Below, in pieces: positions 45,124 to 54,037 of a DNA stretch of 64,000 nt. This DNA comes from Streptomyces shenzhenensis. Its GTDB lineage: Bacteria; Actinomycetota; Actinomycetes; Streptomycetales; Streptomycetaceae. Position 1 is the stretch's first letter, and each line of letters opens with the position of its first letter. A program made the position numbers and the translations under genes. The notes below the pieces were generated by a model. That model was not told the origin of the DNA, ran no database searches, and worked only from the letters and a program-made list of their open reading frames with translations. Where the stretch lies: the NCBI RefSeq assembly GCF_021462265.1, contig NZ_JAJONF010000003.1, forward strand, positions 186,001 through 250,000, in the 5' to 3' direction.

Positions 45124-45372
45124 ATGGGTATGAAGGACAAGGCCGGCAAGACGCAGGGTCAGACCAAGCAGAAGACGCAGGAAGGCCAGCAGCAGGCCCA
45201 GCAGGCCCAGCAGCGTGGCCAGCAGCAGACGCAGCAGCGTGGCCAGCAGGCGCAGGAGCGCGGCCGGCAGGCGCAGGAGCGTGGCCGCCAGGCGTCTGAG
45301 CGCGGTCGCCAGACCCTGGACGACACCGAGCAGGAGATGCAGGACCGGTTCGACCAGGACTACGACGCCTAG
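45124..45372 (+). CDS. small Gln/Arg-rich repetitive protein
   Basis: An 82-residue, very hydrophilic protein. About 45 residues are repeats of QQAQQRGQ and QAQERGR type. It begins MGMKDKAGKTQGQTKQKTQEG and ends in an acidic stretch. No Cys or membrane helix; likely a long helix or disordered chain, resembling stress-associated CsbD or LEA-like proteins in composition only. GGAG lies 8 bases before the ATG. An 11-bp terminator follows 30 bp downstream, so it is monocistronic. Confidence 0.75.
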   Translation: MGMKDKAGKTQGQTKQKTQEGQQQAQQAQQRGQQQTQQRGQQAQERGRQAQERGRQASERGRQTLDDTEQEMQDRFDQDYDA

Positions 45373-45402
45373 TCGTCGCACCTGGCTTGACCGACAGGCG
45401 TG

Positions 45403-45429
45403 GGGCGCCCTCCGTTTCGGAGGGTGCCC
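45403..45429. terminator. hairpin between convergent genes
   Basis: GGGCGCCCTCC and GGAGGGTGCCC pair (one G-U) around GTTTC, 30 bp after the Gln-rich gene and facing the tricorn gene end. Confidence 0.75.
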
Positions 45430-45562
45430 TGCGTCTTGTGCGCCCAGGGGGCAGAGGGTGCGGGTGCGGGTGCGGGTGTGCGTGGGTTGCTCGCGCCCAC
45501 GCGGTGGAGCCGCAAATCGATACCGCCCCGCGCCCCTTTGGGCAGGGACGCTCCCCGGTGTC

Positions 45563-48500
45563 TCAAGAAGACCTGGGGGGAAGCTTCGGGCGGGTGCGGT
45601 TCGGGGCTTCGCTGTAGTCCGGGGGTACCGCTGCCGGGTGGTCGGTCAGGAGGTCCAGGGCCAGCTGGATGGCCTCGTCCATCTCCACGTGGCGGCCCTC
45701 CGCCCAGTCCAGGGGGGTGCGCAGGACCTCCACGTCGGGGGCGACGCCGTGGTTCTCGACCGACCAGCCGTAGTCCTCGAACCAGGCCGCGTTCATCGGC
45801 ACCGTGATCACCGTGCCGTCGCCGAGGCGGTGCCGGCCGGTCATGCCGACCACTCCGCCCCAGGTGCGCTGGCCGACGACCGGGCCGAGTTTCAGCAGCT
45901 TGATCGCGGCCGTGATCATGTCGCCGTCGGAGGAGGTCGCCTCGTCGGTGAGCGCGACGATCGGGCCGCGCGGGGCGTTGGAGGCGTACGACACCGGCTG
46001 GGCGTTCCTCGTCAGGTCCCAGCCGAGGATGGTCCGGGTGAGCTTCTCCACGACGAGTTCGCTGATGTGGCCGCCCGCGTTGCCGCGCACGTCGACGATG
46101 AGCGCGGGCCGGGAGACCTCGCCGCGCAGATCGCGGTTGAACTGTGCCCAGCCCGAGCCGCCCATGTCCGGGATGTGCAGGTAGCCGCACTTGCCGCCGC
46201 TCGCCTCCCGTACCACCTCACGGCGTTTGGCCACCCAGTCCTGGTAGCGCAGCGGCCGCTCGTCGATCAACGGGAGGACGGCGACGCGGCGCGACGGCCC
46301 CGACTCGCCCTCGCCCGGGGCGAAGGTCAGCTCCACCGTCGTGGCCCCCGCCCCCGCGAGCAGCGGGAAGGGCCCGGTCACCGGGTCCACCGGCCTGCCG
46401 TCCACGTGGGTGAGGACCGCGCCCTCCCGGATGCCGGTGCCCGCGAGCGGGGAACGCGCCCTGGAGTCCGAGGAGTCGCCGGGCAGGATCCGCTTGACCG
46501 TCCAGCCGCCGTCCCGGTGTGCGAAGTTGGCGCCGAGCAGGCCCTGGAAGCGCTGGTAGTGCGGCGGGCCCTCGTTGCGGCGGGCCGGGGTGACGTAGGC
46601 GTGCGAGGTGCCGAGTTCGCCGAGGACCTCGCGCAGGAGGTCCGCGAACTCGTCGGGGGAGGCGACCCGTTCGACGAGCGGGCGGTACTGGTCGAGCACC
46701 CCGTCCCAGTCGATGCCGCACATCCCGGGGTCCCAGAAGTAGTCGCGGATCAGGCGGCCGGCCTCGGCGTACGCCTGGCGCCATTCGGCGGGCGGGTCGA
46801 CCTCGTGCAGGATGCGGCGCAGGTCGATCCAGACGGTCGTGTCGCCGTCGCCGGACTCGGTCGACGGCACGGCCCGCAGCTCGCCCTCGTCCACCACGAC
46901 CAGCCGGCTGCCGTCGCCGCTGACCGTGAACCAGTCGAGGTGGTCCACGAGTTCGGACTTCTTCGCCTTGCTGATGCTGAAGTACTCCAGGGTCGGCCGG
47001 CCGCTGGTGTCGGCCGGGTTGACGAAGGTCTCGCCCAGCGCGCCGGAGATCGGCCAGCGCAGCCAGACCAGACCGCCGCCCGCGACCGGGTACAGCGCCG
47101 AGTACTTGGAGGCGGTGACCGGGAACGGGGTCACGCGGCTCCCCAGGCCCTCGACCTCGACCGTCACCGCGCCGCCCTCGCCGGGCTCCTCGTCCTCGAC
47201 GGGGTCCAGGCCGCCGGCGGCCGGGCGTCCGTCGGGGTTGAGGGCGAAGGGGGAGGGGGTCGCCGAGGAGAGCGGGACCAGGTAGGGGCGGCAGCCGAGC
47301 GGGAACGACAGGTCGCCGGTGTGGACGTCGTACACCGGGTCGAAGCCGCGCCAGGAGAGGAACGCGAGGTAGCGGCCGTCGCTGGTGAAGACCGGGTTCT
47401 CGTCCTCGAAGCGGCCGTTGGTGACGTCGATGACGAGCCGGTCGCTGATGCGGGCCATCTTGATCTGGCGCAGCGAACGCCCGATGCCCGGATGCGACCA
47501 GGTCAACCATGACCCGTCCGGTGAGAAAGCCAGATCACGGACCGGTCCGTTGATCGACTGGATCAACTCGGTGACCACGTCGCCGGAGTCGGTGCCGTCA
47601 ACGCCGCCGTCAACCTTGTCAACCTCCTCAATGTTGTCAATGTCGGCAGGCTTGGCGGCCTCAACCTGGTCCACGCCGTCAATGCCGTCAACGTCGTCAA
47701 TGGCATCAACGCCATCAACGCCATCCGTGGAATCAACAGAACTCTCGACGACGGCCTCGACCTCGACCTCCTCGGTCGCGTCGATGAGCAGCAGCCGGCC
47801 GTCGTGGGCCGCCACGGCCAGCCGTTCGCCCAGGGGATCCGAGACCAGTTCGAGCACCCGGCCCAGCTTCCCGCAGGCCAGCCGCCGCGGTGGGCGGGCG
47901 CCGGTCGCCCGGGGCAGGTGGGCGATCTCGACCGCGTCCTCGCCCCCGGCGTCGGTGACGTACGCGATCTGCCCGGTCGAGCCGAGCATCTCCGGGAGCC
48001 GCACCCGTACCCCCGGCGTGTCCGCGATGGTGCGGGCGGGGCCGTCGCGGTGGGTGAGCCAGTACAGGCCGCCGCGTACGACGACGGCACTGGCCCGGCC
48101 CGTCTCGTCGACCGAGACGCCGTCGACGTGCTGGGCGGCCGGCACCTGGTAGGGGCGGCGCCCCGCCCGGGGTCCGGAGAGACGTACGTCCAGTCGGCGC
48201 GGTGTCGCGTTCGGGCCGAGGTCGTCGACGAGCCACAGGTCGCCCGCGCACTGGTACACCACCCGGGTGCCGTCGCAGGCGGCGTGCCGGGCGTAGAAGG
48301 CGTCGTGGTCGGTGTGCCGGCGCAGGTCGGAGCCGTCGTAGGCGCAGGAGTAGAGGTTGCCGACGCCCTCGTGGTCGGAGAGGAAGGCGATCCGGCCGCC
48401 GACGAACATCGGGGAGCACAGGTGGCCGCCGATGCCCTTGAGCAGCCGCTGCCCGTGCAGCCACAGCCGGCCCATGGCACCGCCCCGGTAGCGTTTCCAG

Positions 48501-48979
48501 CCGGCCGGTTCGTGCGGCGGGGTGCCGGTGAGCAGCAGGCTCCTGCGTTCGCCCTCGATGTCGGCGACCTGGATGTCGGCGACCGGCCCCCAGGGCAGCT
48601 TGCGCCCCGGGTCGCCGTCCGGGGACACCTTGTAGGCCCAGGTGAAATAGGAGAACGGCTGCCCGTGCGAGGCGACCGCCAGGATGTCCCCGTCGGGTGT
48701 CCAGCCGCACACCTGGGTGTCGGAGCTGCCCCAGTACGTCAGCTGCCGCCCGGGTCCGCCGCCGACGTCGGCGAGATGGATCTCGGGTTCGAGACTGCGC
48801 CAGCTCGTGTACGCGATCCGGCGGCCGTCCGGCGAGAAACGCGGATGGCCGACCTTGGTGCGGTCGACGGTGAGCCGCCAGGCGCGGCCCGGGGCGGCGA
48901 GCGAGGTCAGCCAGAGGTCGTCCTCGGCCACGAAGCACAAAAGGTCACCACTGAGATGCGGCATGCGCAGATAGCTCAC
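45563..48979 (-). CDS. tricorn-type S41 protease
   Basis: A 1138-residue cytoplasmic protease that chops peptides from the proteasome or Clp. The N-terminal six-blade propeller (about 1-330) has WD-like repeats such as HPRFSPDGRRIAYTSW. A second propeller (about 340-740), a PDZ domain (about 850-935, GIREGAVLTHVDGRPVDP) and the S41 core (about 965-1100, GYLHIPDMGGSGWAQFNRDL, IVDVRGNAGGHISELVV) follow. The nucleophile Ser is in LTDEATSSDGDMITAA. Start GTG (VSYLRMPHLSGDLLCF). An unusual Val-Asp-rich insert of about 70 residues interrupts the second propeller (see finding). Divergent from a TetR gene. Confidence 0.92.
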   Translation of the reverse strand: MSYLRMPHLSGDLLCFVAEDDLWLTSLAAPGRAWRLTVDRTKVGHPRFSPDGRRIAYTSWRSLEPEIHLADVGGGPGRQLTYWGSSDTQVCGWTPDGDILAVASHGQPFSYFTWAYKVSPDGDPGRKLPWGPVADIQVADIEGERRSLLLTGTPPHEPAGWKRYRGGAMGRLWLHGQRLLKGIGGHLCSPMFVGGRIAFLSDHEGVGNLYSCAYDGSDLRRHTDHDAFYARHAACDGTRVVYQCAGDLWLVDDLGPNATPRRLDVRLSGPRAGRRPYQVPAAQHVDGVSVDETGRASAVVVRGGLYWLTHRDGPARTIADTPGVRVRLPEMLGSTGQIAYVTDAGGEDAVEIAHLPRATGARPPRRLACGKLGRVLELVSDPLGERLAVAAHDGRLLLIDATEEVEVEAVVESSVDSTDGVDGVDAIDDVDGIDGVDQVEAAKPADIDNIEEVDKVDGGVDGTDSGDVVTELIQSINGPVRDLAFSPDGSWLTWSHPGIGRSLRQIKMARISDRLVIDVTNGRFEDENPVFTSDGRYLAFLSWRGFDPVYDVHTGDLSFPLGCRPYLVPLSSATPSPFALNPDGRPAAGGLDPVEDEEPGEGGAVTVEVEGLGSRVTPFPVTASKYSALYPVAGGGLVWLRWPISGALGETFVNPADTSGRPTLEYFSISKAKKSELVDHLDWFTVSGDGSRLVVVDEGELRAVPSTESGDGDTTVWIDLRRILHEVDPPAEWRQAYAEAGRLIRDYFWDPGMCGIDWDGVLDQYRPLVERVASPDEFADLLREVLGELGTSHAYVTPARRNEGPPHYQRFQGLLGANFAHRDGGWTVKRILPGDSSDSRARSPLAGTGIREGAVLTHVDGRPVDPVTGPFPLLAGAGATTVELTFAPGEGESGPSRRVAVLPLIDERPLRYQDWVAKRREVVREASGGKCGYLHIPDMGGSGWAQFNRDLRGEVSRPALIVDVRGNAGGHISELVVEKLTRTILGWDLTRNAQPVSYASNAPRGPIVALTDEATSSDGDMITAAIKLLKLGPVVGQRTWGGVVGMTGRHRLGDGTVITVPMNAAWFEDYGWSVENHGVAPDVEVLRTPLDWAEGRHVEMDEAIQLALDLLTDHPAAVPPDYSEAPNRTRPKLPPRSS

Positions 48980-49072
48980 CTCTTCATGCTTTTCCCGGGG
49001 TGGAGGGGCGGCAACTCGTGGAGGCTCAGGTGGTTTCCCGGCCGACAGCCGGCCGCGTGAGACACCACACGT

Positions 49073-49087
49073 ACGAAACGGTTTCGT
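49073..49087. promoter_or_regulatory. 15-bp palindrome, likely TetR operator
   Basis: ACGAAAC-G-GTTTCGT is a perfect palindrome, 74 bp before the TetR ATG and 94 bp before the divergent tricorn start. Size and position are typical of a TetR operator. Confidence 0.6.
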
Positions 49088-49160
49088 TTCTGTAGATCGC
49101 GGGGTATCGTCAAGATGTACACACGAGGATGCCGACGGAGCAGTGAAGGGTGAGAGTGGC

Positions 49161-49763
49161 ATGACTGAGATCGCAACGGTGCGTCGCAGTCGGATCACGC
49201 CCGAGCGCGAGGCCGAGCTCTACGAGGCCGTGCTCGACCTGCTCCGAGAGGTCGGCTACGACGCCCTCACCATGGACGCCGTCGCCGCCCGCACCAAGTC
49301 CAGCAAGGCCACGCTCTACCGCCAGTGGGGCGGCAAGGCCGAACTGGTGGCCAAGGCGGTGCGCTTCCAGAAGCCGGGAGGCGCATTCGGTGAGATCGAC
49401 ACCGGGTCGCTCCGCAGCGATCTGCACGCCCTCACGCTGCGCTCGGACGACTGCGACATGGAGCAGAGCTCCGCGCTGATGCGGGGCCTCGCCATGGCGA
49501 TCCACGGCAACCCGGATCTCCTGAAGGCGTTCAAGGAGCATCTGATCGAGCCCGAGATGGCGCAGTTCCACCAGGTGCTGCAGCGCGCGATCGAGCGGGG
49601 CGAGGTCCGCGCGGACAATCCGGCGATCGATTTCGTGATGCACATGATGATCGGTGGGTTCGCCGCCCGCTCGCTGATCGACGAGCAGCCGCCCACCCAG
49701 GCCTTCCTGCTGTCGTACATCGACGCCGTGGTGCTCCCCGCCCTCGGCGCACCCACCTGCTGA
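49161..49763 (+). CDS. TetR-family transcriptional regulator
   Basis: A 200-residue TetR protein with the DNA-binding part at about residues 12-60 (LYEAVLDLLREVGYDALTMDAVAARTKSSKATLYRQWGGKAELV). The C-terminal domain is of the TetR_C_11/16 kind, frequent beside RND/MMPL exporters. Start ATG at 49161 after AAGGGTGAG. It precedes an MMPL exporter by 122 bp and probably represses it through the palindrome upstream. Confidence 0.9.
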   Translation: MTEIATVRRSRITPEREAELYEAVLDLLREVGYDALTMDAVAARTKSSKATLYRQWGGKAELVAKAVRFQKPGGAFGEIDTGSLRSDLHALTLRSDDCDMEQSSALMRGLAMAIHGNPDLLKAFKEHLIEPEMAQFHQVLQRAIERGEVRADNPAIDFVMHMMIGGFAARSLIDEQPPTQAFLLSYIDAVVLPALGAPTC

Positions 49764-49885
49764 CCCTTCCCCGCAGCCAGCCCACCTGACGCTCCGCTCA
49801 CGTCGTCGGGCCGATCACCCCTGTCCCCACCGGGTTGATCAACCCTGCCCTGAAAACCCCACGACCTGACCGGGAGTACGCCCTC

Positions 49886-52213
49886 GTGGCCACGTTCCTC
49901 TACAAACTGGGCCGGTTCGCCTTCAGGCGACGGCACTTCGTCGCCCTCATATGGGTGGCGCTGCTGACGCTGGCCGGCGTCGCCGCCGCCTCCGCCCCCG
50001 CCGCCGGCTCCAGCTCCTTCTCGATCCCCGGCACCGAGGCCCAGAAGGCCTTCGACCTGCTGGACCAGCGCTTCCCCGGCGCCAGCTCCGACGGTGCCAC
50101 CGCACGCGTGGTCTTCAAGGCGCCGGCCGGCGAGAAGATGACGGACCAGCTCAACAAGGCGACCGTCAAGAAGGCCGTGAAGGAACTGGCCGGCGGCTCG
50201 GAGGTCACCTCCGTCACCGACCCCTACAAGCAGCACGCCGTCAGCAAGGACGGCACGGTCGCCTACGCCTCGGTGCGCTACGACGTCTCCGGCACGGAGC
50301 TCAAGGACGCCTCCCGCGACGCGCTGGAAGCGGCCGCGCACAACGCCCAGCGGGCCGGGCTGACCGTCGAGGTCGGCGGTGACGCGCTCCAGGCCGGGGC
50401 CGAGGCGGGAGGCGCCGGTGAGGCCATCGGTCTCGCCATCGCCGCCGTCGTCCTCCTCATCACCCTGGGCTCGCTGGTCGCGGCCGGACTGCCGCTGCTG
50501 ACGGCGATCATGGGCGTCGGTATCGGCGTCTCCGCCATCACCGCCCTCGCCAAGGCGCTCGACCTCGGTGACACCACGTCCACACTGGCGCTGATGATCG
50601 GTCTCGCGGTCGGCATCGACTACGCGTTGTTCATCGTCTCCCGCTACCGCGGCGAACTGGCCGAGGGCCGCGACCGCGAGGAGGCGGTCGGCCGCGCCGC
50701 CGGTACGGCCGGCTCGGCGGTGGTCTTCGCGGGCCTCACGGTCGTGATCGCGCTCGCGGGTCTCTCGGTCGTCGGCGTGCCGATGCTGACGAAGATGGGC
50801 CTCGCGGCGGCGGGCACGGTCGTGGTCTCCGTCCTCATCGCGCTGACCATGATCCCGGCGATGCTCGGCTACGCGGGCCGGCGGGTCAGGGCCGTGGGCG
50901 AGAAGCGCCGGACGCATGCCCGTACGGCCCGGCAGGACAAGCCCGGCCTGGGCGCCCGCTGGGCGAGCTTCGTGGTCCGCCGCCCGGTGGCCGTGCTGCT
51001 GCTCGGCGTGGTCGGACTGGGCGCGATCGCCCTCCCGGCCTCACGGCTCGAACTGGGCCTGCCCGACGACGGCTCGCAGCCCACCTCCACGACCCAGCGC
51101 CGGGCGTACGACCTGCTGTCGGAGGGCTTCGGTCCCGGCTTCAACGGCCCCCTGATGATCGTGGTCGACGCCAAGGACAGTGCGGCCCCCAAGGCCGCGG
51201 CCACCAAGGTGGCCGACGACATCAAGGGCCTGAAGGACGTCGTGACGGTGACCCCGGCGGCGTTCAACAAGGCCGGCGACACCGCGACGATCACGGTGAT
51301 CCCGGACTCCAAGCCGTCCTCGGCGCAGACCGAGGACCTGGTGCACGCCATCCGCGCCCAGGGCGCCGACGTCAAGGCCGACACCGGGGCGCGGGTCCTG
51401 GTCACCGGCACCACCGCGATGAACATCGACTTCTCGCAGAAGCTCAACGACGCGCTGATCCCGTACCTGGCGCTGGTGGTCGGCCTCGCCTTCCTGCTCC
51501 TGATCGCGGTCTTCCGCTCCGTCCTGGTCCCGCTGAAGGCGGCCCTCGGCTTCCTGCTCAGCGTGCTCGCCGCGCTCGGCGCCGTCGTCGCGGTCTTCCA
51601 GTGGGGCTGGCTCGGCGGGCTGCTCGGCGTAGAGCAGACCGGCCCGGTCATGTCGATGATGCCGATCTTCATGGTGGGCGTGGTCTTCGGTCTCGCCATG
51701 GACTACGAGGTGTTCCTCGTGACCCGGATGCGGGAGGCGTACGTCCACGGCGAGACGCCCGGCCAGGCCGTGGTGACCGGCTTCCGGCACAGCGCGCGGG
51801 TCGTGGCCGCCGCCGCGGTCATCATGATCTCCGTCTTCGGCGGCTTCATCACCTCCAGCGAGTCCATGATCAAGATGATCGGCTTCGGCCTCGCCGTCGC
51901 CGTCTTCTTCGACGCCTTCGTCGTCCGCATGGCGATCGTCCCGGCGGTGCTCGCCCTGCTCGGCAAGCGCGCCTGGTGGCTGCCGAAGTGGCTGGACCGG
52001 GCGCTGCCCAACGTCGACGTCGAGGGCGAGGGCCTGCGCGCCCTGGCCGCCGACAACACCGAGAACGCGAACAACGCCGAGAACGCCGAGAACGCCGAGA
52101 ACGCCGAGGACGACGACAACGCCGAGGACGACGACAACGACGAGAACGACGACAACGACGAGAACGACGACAACGACGAGAACGACGAGGACCGGGAGCT
52201 GGTACGCGTCTGA
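49886..52213 (+). CDS. MMPL-family RND transporter
   Basis: A 775-residue proton-driven exporter with 12 membrane helices in two halves. The paired Asp-Tyr proton-relay motifs are GLAVGIDYALFIVSRYR (first half) and GVVFGLAMDYEVFLVTRMRE (second half). Two extracytoplasmic loops follow helices 1 and 7. GTG start at 49886, giving VATFLYKLGRFAFRRR. The last 50 residues are a run of Asn/Glu/Asp repeats (NAENAEN, DDNDEND). Actinomycete members export lipids, pigments or antibiotics; substrate unknown. Paired with a TetR gene. Confidence 0.92.
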   Translation: MATFLYKLGRFAFRRRHFVALIWVALLTLAGVAAASAPAAGSSSFSIPGTEAQKAFDLLDQRFPGASSDGATARVVFKAPAGEKMTDQLNKATVKKAVKELAGGSEVTSVTDPYKQHAVSKDGTVAYASVRYDVSGTELKDASRDALEAAAHNAQRAGLTVEVGGDALQAGAEAGGAGEAIGLAIAAVVLLITLGSLVAAGLPLLTAIMGVGIGVSAITALAKALDLGDTTSTLALMIGLAVGIDYALFIVSRYRGELAEGRDREEAVGRAAGTAGSAVVFAGLTVVIALAGLSVVGVPMLTKMGLAAAGTVVVSVLIALTMIPAMLGYAGRRVRAVGEKRRTHARTARQDKPGLGARWASFVVRRPVAVLLLGVVGLGAIALPASRLELGLPDDGSQPTSTTQRRAYDLLSEGFGPGFNGPLMIVVDAKDSAAPKAAATKVADDIKGLKDVVTVTPAAFNKAGDTATITVIPDSKPSSAQTEDLVHAIRAQGADVKADTGARVLVTGTTAMNIDFSQKLNDALIPYLALVVGLAFLLLIAVFRSVLVPLKAALGFLLSVLAALGAVVAVFQWGWLGGLLGVEQTGPVMSMMPIFMVGVVFGLAMDYEVFLVTRMREAYVHGETPGQAVVTGFRHSARVVAAAAVIMISVFGGFITSSESMIKMIGFGLAVAVFFDAFVVRMAIVPAVLALLGKRAWWLPKWLDRALPNVDVEGEGLRALAADNTENANNAENAENAENAEDDDNAEDDDNDENDDNDENDDNDENDEDRELVRV
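52060..52195 (+). repeat. AAC-GCC-GAG / GAC-GAC-AAC coding repeat at the MMPL C-terminus
   Basis: Repeats of 9 and 12-15 bp encode NAE and DDNDEN units. They keep the frame, and the tail is strongly acidic. Likely slippage-generated and variable between strains. Confidence 0.85.
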
Positions 52214-52339
52214 CGTCGTACGGCTCGTGACAGACCGCCGGTGAGGGTCCGTGGGGACGGGGCGCCCTCACCGGCTTCCTCGTGCCGCGCCGGGTTAACC
52301 ACTCGCCGTCACTTCCCGCGCTTGGCTAGCGTGCCTCCC

Positions 52340-52861
52340 ATGACGACGACAGCCGCCACTGACACCGGCACCGGGGACTCCGGTGCCCATCCCCGCTTCG
52401 CCGCCGCTCTGGAGGAACTCGGCCTCGGGGAGCTGACCTCGCGGATCCGGCGTTTCCCGGACGCGACCCGTACCGCGGCCGAGGCCGCCGCCGCGATCGG
52501 GTGCGAGCTGAGCGAGATCTGCAAGTCGCTGATCTTCGCGGCCGACGGGGTGCCGGTGCTGGTGCTGATGGACGGCGCCTCCCGGGTCGACGTCGAACTG
52601 GTCCGCAAGGAACTCGGCGCCGAGAAGGTGACGAGGGCCAAGGCGGACGTCGTACGCGAGACGACCGGGTACGCCATCGGCGGCGTGCCGCCCTTCGGGC
52701 ACCGCACCCGTACCCGCGTCCTCGCCGACCGGGCGCTGCTGCGGCACGACGAGGTGTGGGCCGCCGCCGGCAACCCCCATGCCGTCTTCCCGATCGCGCC
52801 CGCCGCCCTGGTGGCCCACGCCGGCGCCACCGTCGTGGACGTACGCGAGCCCACCGTGTGA
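52340..52861 (+). CDS. YbaK/ProX-type aminoacyl-tRNA deacylase
   Basis: A 173-residue YbaK/EbsC-domain protein that hydrolyses mischarged tRNA (Cys- or Ala-tRNA-Pro type). Landmarks: FPDATRTAAEAAAAIGCELSEICKSLIF (about 40-67, with the conserved Lys), VLVLMDGASRVDVELVRKELG, and AIGGVPPFGH (about 115-124), the family GGxxPxGH signature. ATG at 52340 after CCTCCC; the Shine-Dalgarno is weak. Confidence 0.92.
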   Translation: MTTTAATDTGTGDSGAHPRFAAALEELGLGELTSRIRRFPDATRTAAEAAAAIGCELSEICKSLIFAADGVPVLVLMDGASRVDVELVRKELGAEKVTRAKADVVRETTGYAIGGVPPFGHRTRTRVLADRALLRHDEVWAAAGNPHAVFPIAPAALVAHAGATVVDVREPTV

Positions 52862-53031
52862 CCCCTGCCGTGACCGCGGCCGTCTGCTCACCGCGGTCAG
52901 GCACGCCGGCTGGAACGCCATCGCCCACCGCATCACCGACAAACTCGCCGGCTCTTCGCTGATCGCCGGCGGAGGGGTGCTGATCGGGCTGCTGCTGATG
53001 CCGTTCTCCGCGTGCCACGGCCATGGATTGC

Positions 53032-53787
53032 TCAAGCGCTGTGACGGAGGGGGAGCACGGCGAGGTCCATGTCGACGCGGAAACCGATTTCCTTCAAGGG
53101 CCGATTATCTTCAGGCTGCCCGAAATGGGTTCGCGCCCATGTGCTCCCGACGTCACGGAAAATGTGATTGCTTTTCCGGTCTATGAGAACCCAGTGGGTG
53201 CCGTAGGTGTAGGGCCGTACGTGGTCGCGCATGATGGCCCACAGCCGGTCAAGGAAGTTGGCGACCGTCGCACCATCGGCCAGTGGGAATTCGGTTCTGA
53301 AGTCCCGGAAGTCCGGGTGGATGGCGCTCAGGTCGACGGAGAGCATGCGATTGGCGATGCCTTCGTGAACACTGGCGATTGCCTGGTCCACCAGCTGTGT
53401 GACCTGCTGAGGGGTGACTGCCTGAGACAACGTGGTGGGAATCACGTCTTCCAGGGTGTCCCGTACGACTGATTGCAGCAGTTCGGCGTTTGTCACCGAG
53501 CCATGGCGCATACCGTCCACGTAGGCGGTGACTGAAACATGCTCGGGGAAGTCGCCCGGTGCATACAGCACTTCTGGCTTCTTCCATAGAATGGAAAAGA
53601 AGGCTCCGGACACTAGAACCGGGAAGGTGACCGCAAATACTGCGAGAGCTCCCTGAACCCAGCCATTCGACAGCGCGGCCGCAATACCCACCGTGGTCTC
53701 GGACAATCCGAGGAAGAGGGAGATGATCCACAGGGGATTGAGCACCCTGGGCAGCGTATGCATCGGTACGTCCCGCTCGCTCGGCAT
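53032..53787 (-). CDS. two-helix membrane protein with possible ubiquitin-like C-terminal domain
   Basis: A 251-residue protein, clearly lower in GC than its surroundings. Two membrane helices (about 14-36, LWIISLFLGLSETTVGIAAAL, and 39-62, VQGALAVFAVTFPVLVSGAFF) are followed by ILWKKPEVLYAPGDFPEH, a linker with TPQQVTQLVDQAIASVHEG, and a C-terminal segment (about 165-251) containing TVANFLDRLW, YTYGTHWVLID and DNRPLKEIGFRVDMDLAVL. The last string resembles the end of ubiquitin-like beta-grasp domains (D-x-x-x-L-x-x-x-G-x-x-x-x-x-x-L-x-V-L). No known family assigned. Start ATG 53787 or 53763. Confidence 0.7.
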   Translation of the reverse strand: MPSERDVPMHTLPRVLNPLWIISLFLGLSETTVGIAAALSNGWVQGALAVFAVTFPVLVSGAFFSILWKKPEVLYAPGDFPEHVSVTAYVDGMRHGSVTNAELLQSVVRDTLEDVIPTTLSQAVTPQQVTQLVDQAIASVHEGIANRMLSVDLSAIHPDFRDFRTEFPLADGATVANFLDRLWAIMRDHVRPYTYGTHWVLIDRKSNHIFRDVGSTWARTHFGQPEDNRPLKEIGFRVDMDLAVLPLRHSA

Positions 53788-54037
53788 CCCGCAAGCATGC
53801 CAGGATGCCGCCACTGCCGAGCCCTGAACGGCGAGGTTCCCGGCCAGTTGGACGCGGTTTCCTTTGGCGTGATTGCTCTTTGAGCCGTGCAGGGTCTGGT
53901 CGAGCGGTTGGTGCCGGAGAGTTGTGGGCGTTGTTCCGGCGGGTGGTCCCGCCGTCACAGGTCATACGTCCGCAGGGCGGCGGGCGACGGGCACAGGACC
54001 GAGCACTTCCTCGCCTTCGTCGGCATAGCCGCAGCCC

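Noticed and set aside
45563..49198. Longer start for tricorn at 49198
   Set aside because: The extra 73 residues contain no tricorn-like sequence and overlap the TetR gene; the GTG at 48979 fits the family start.
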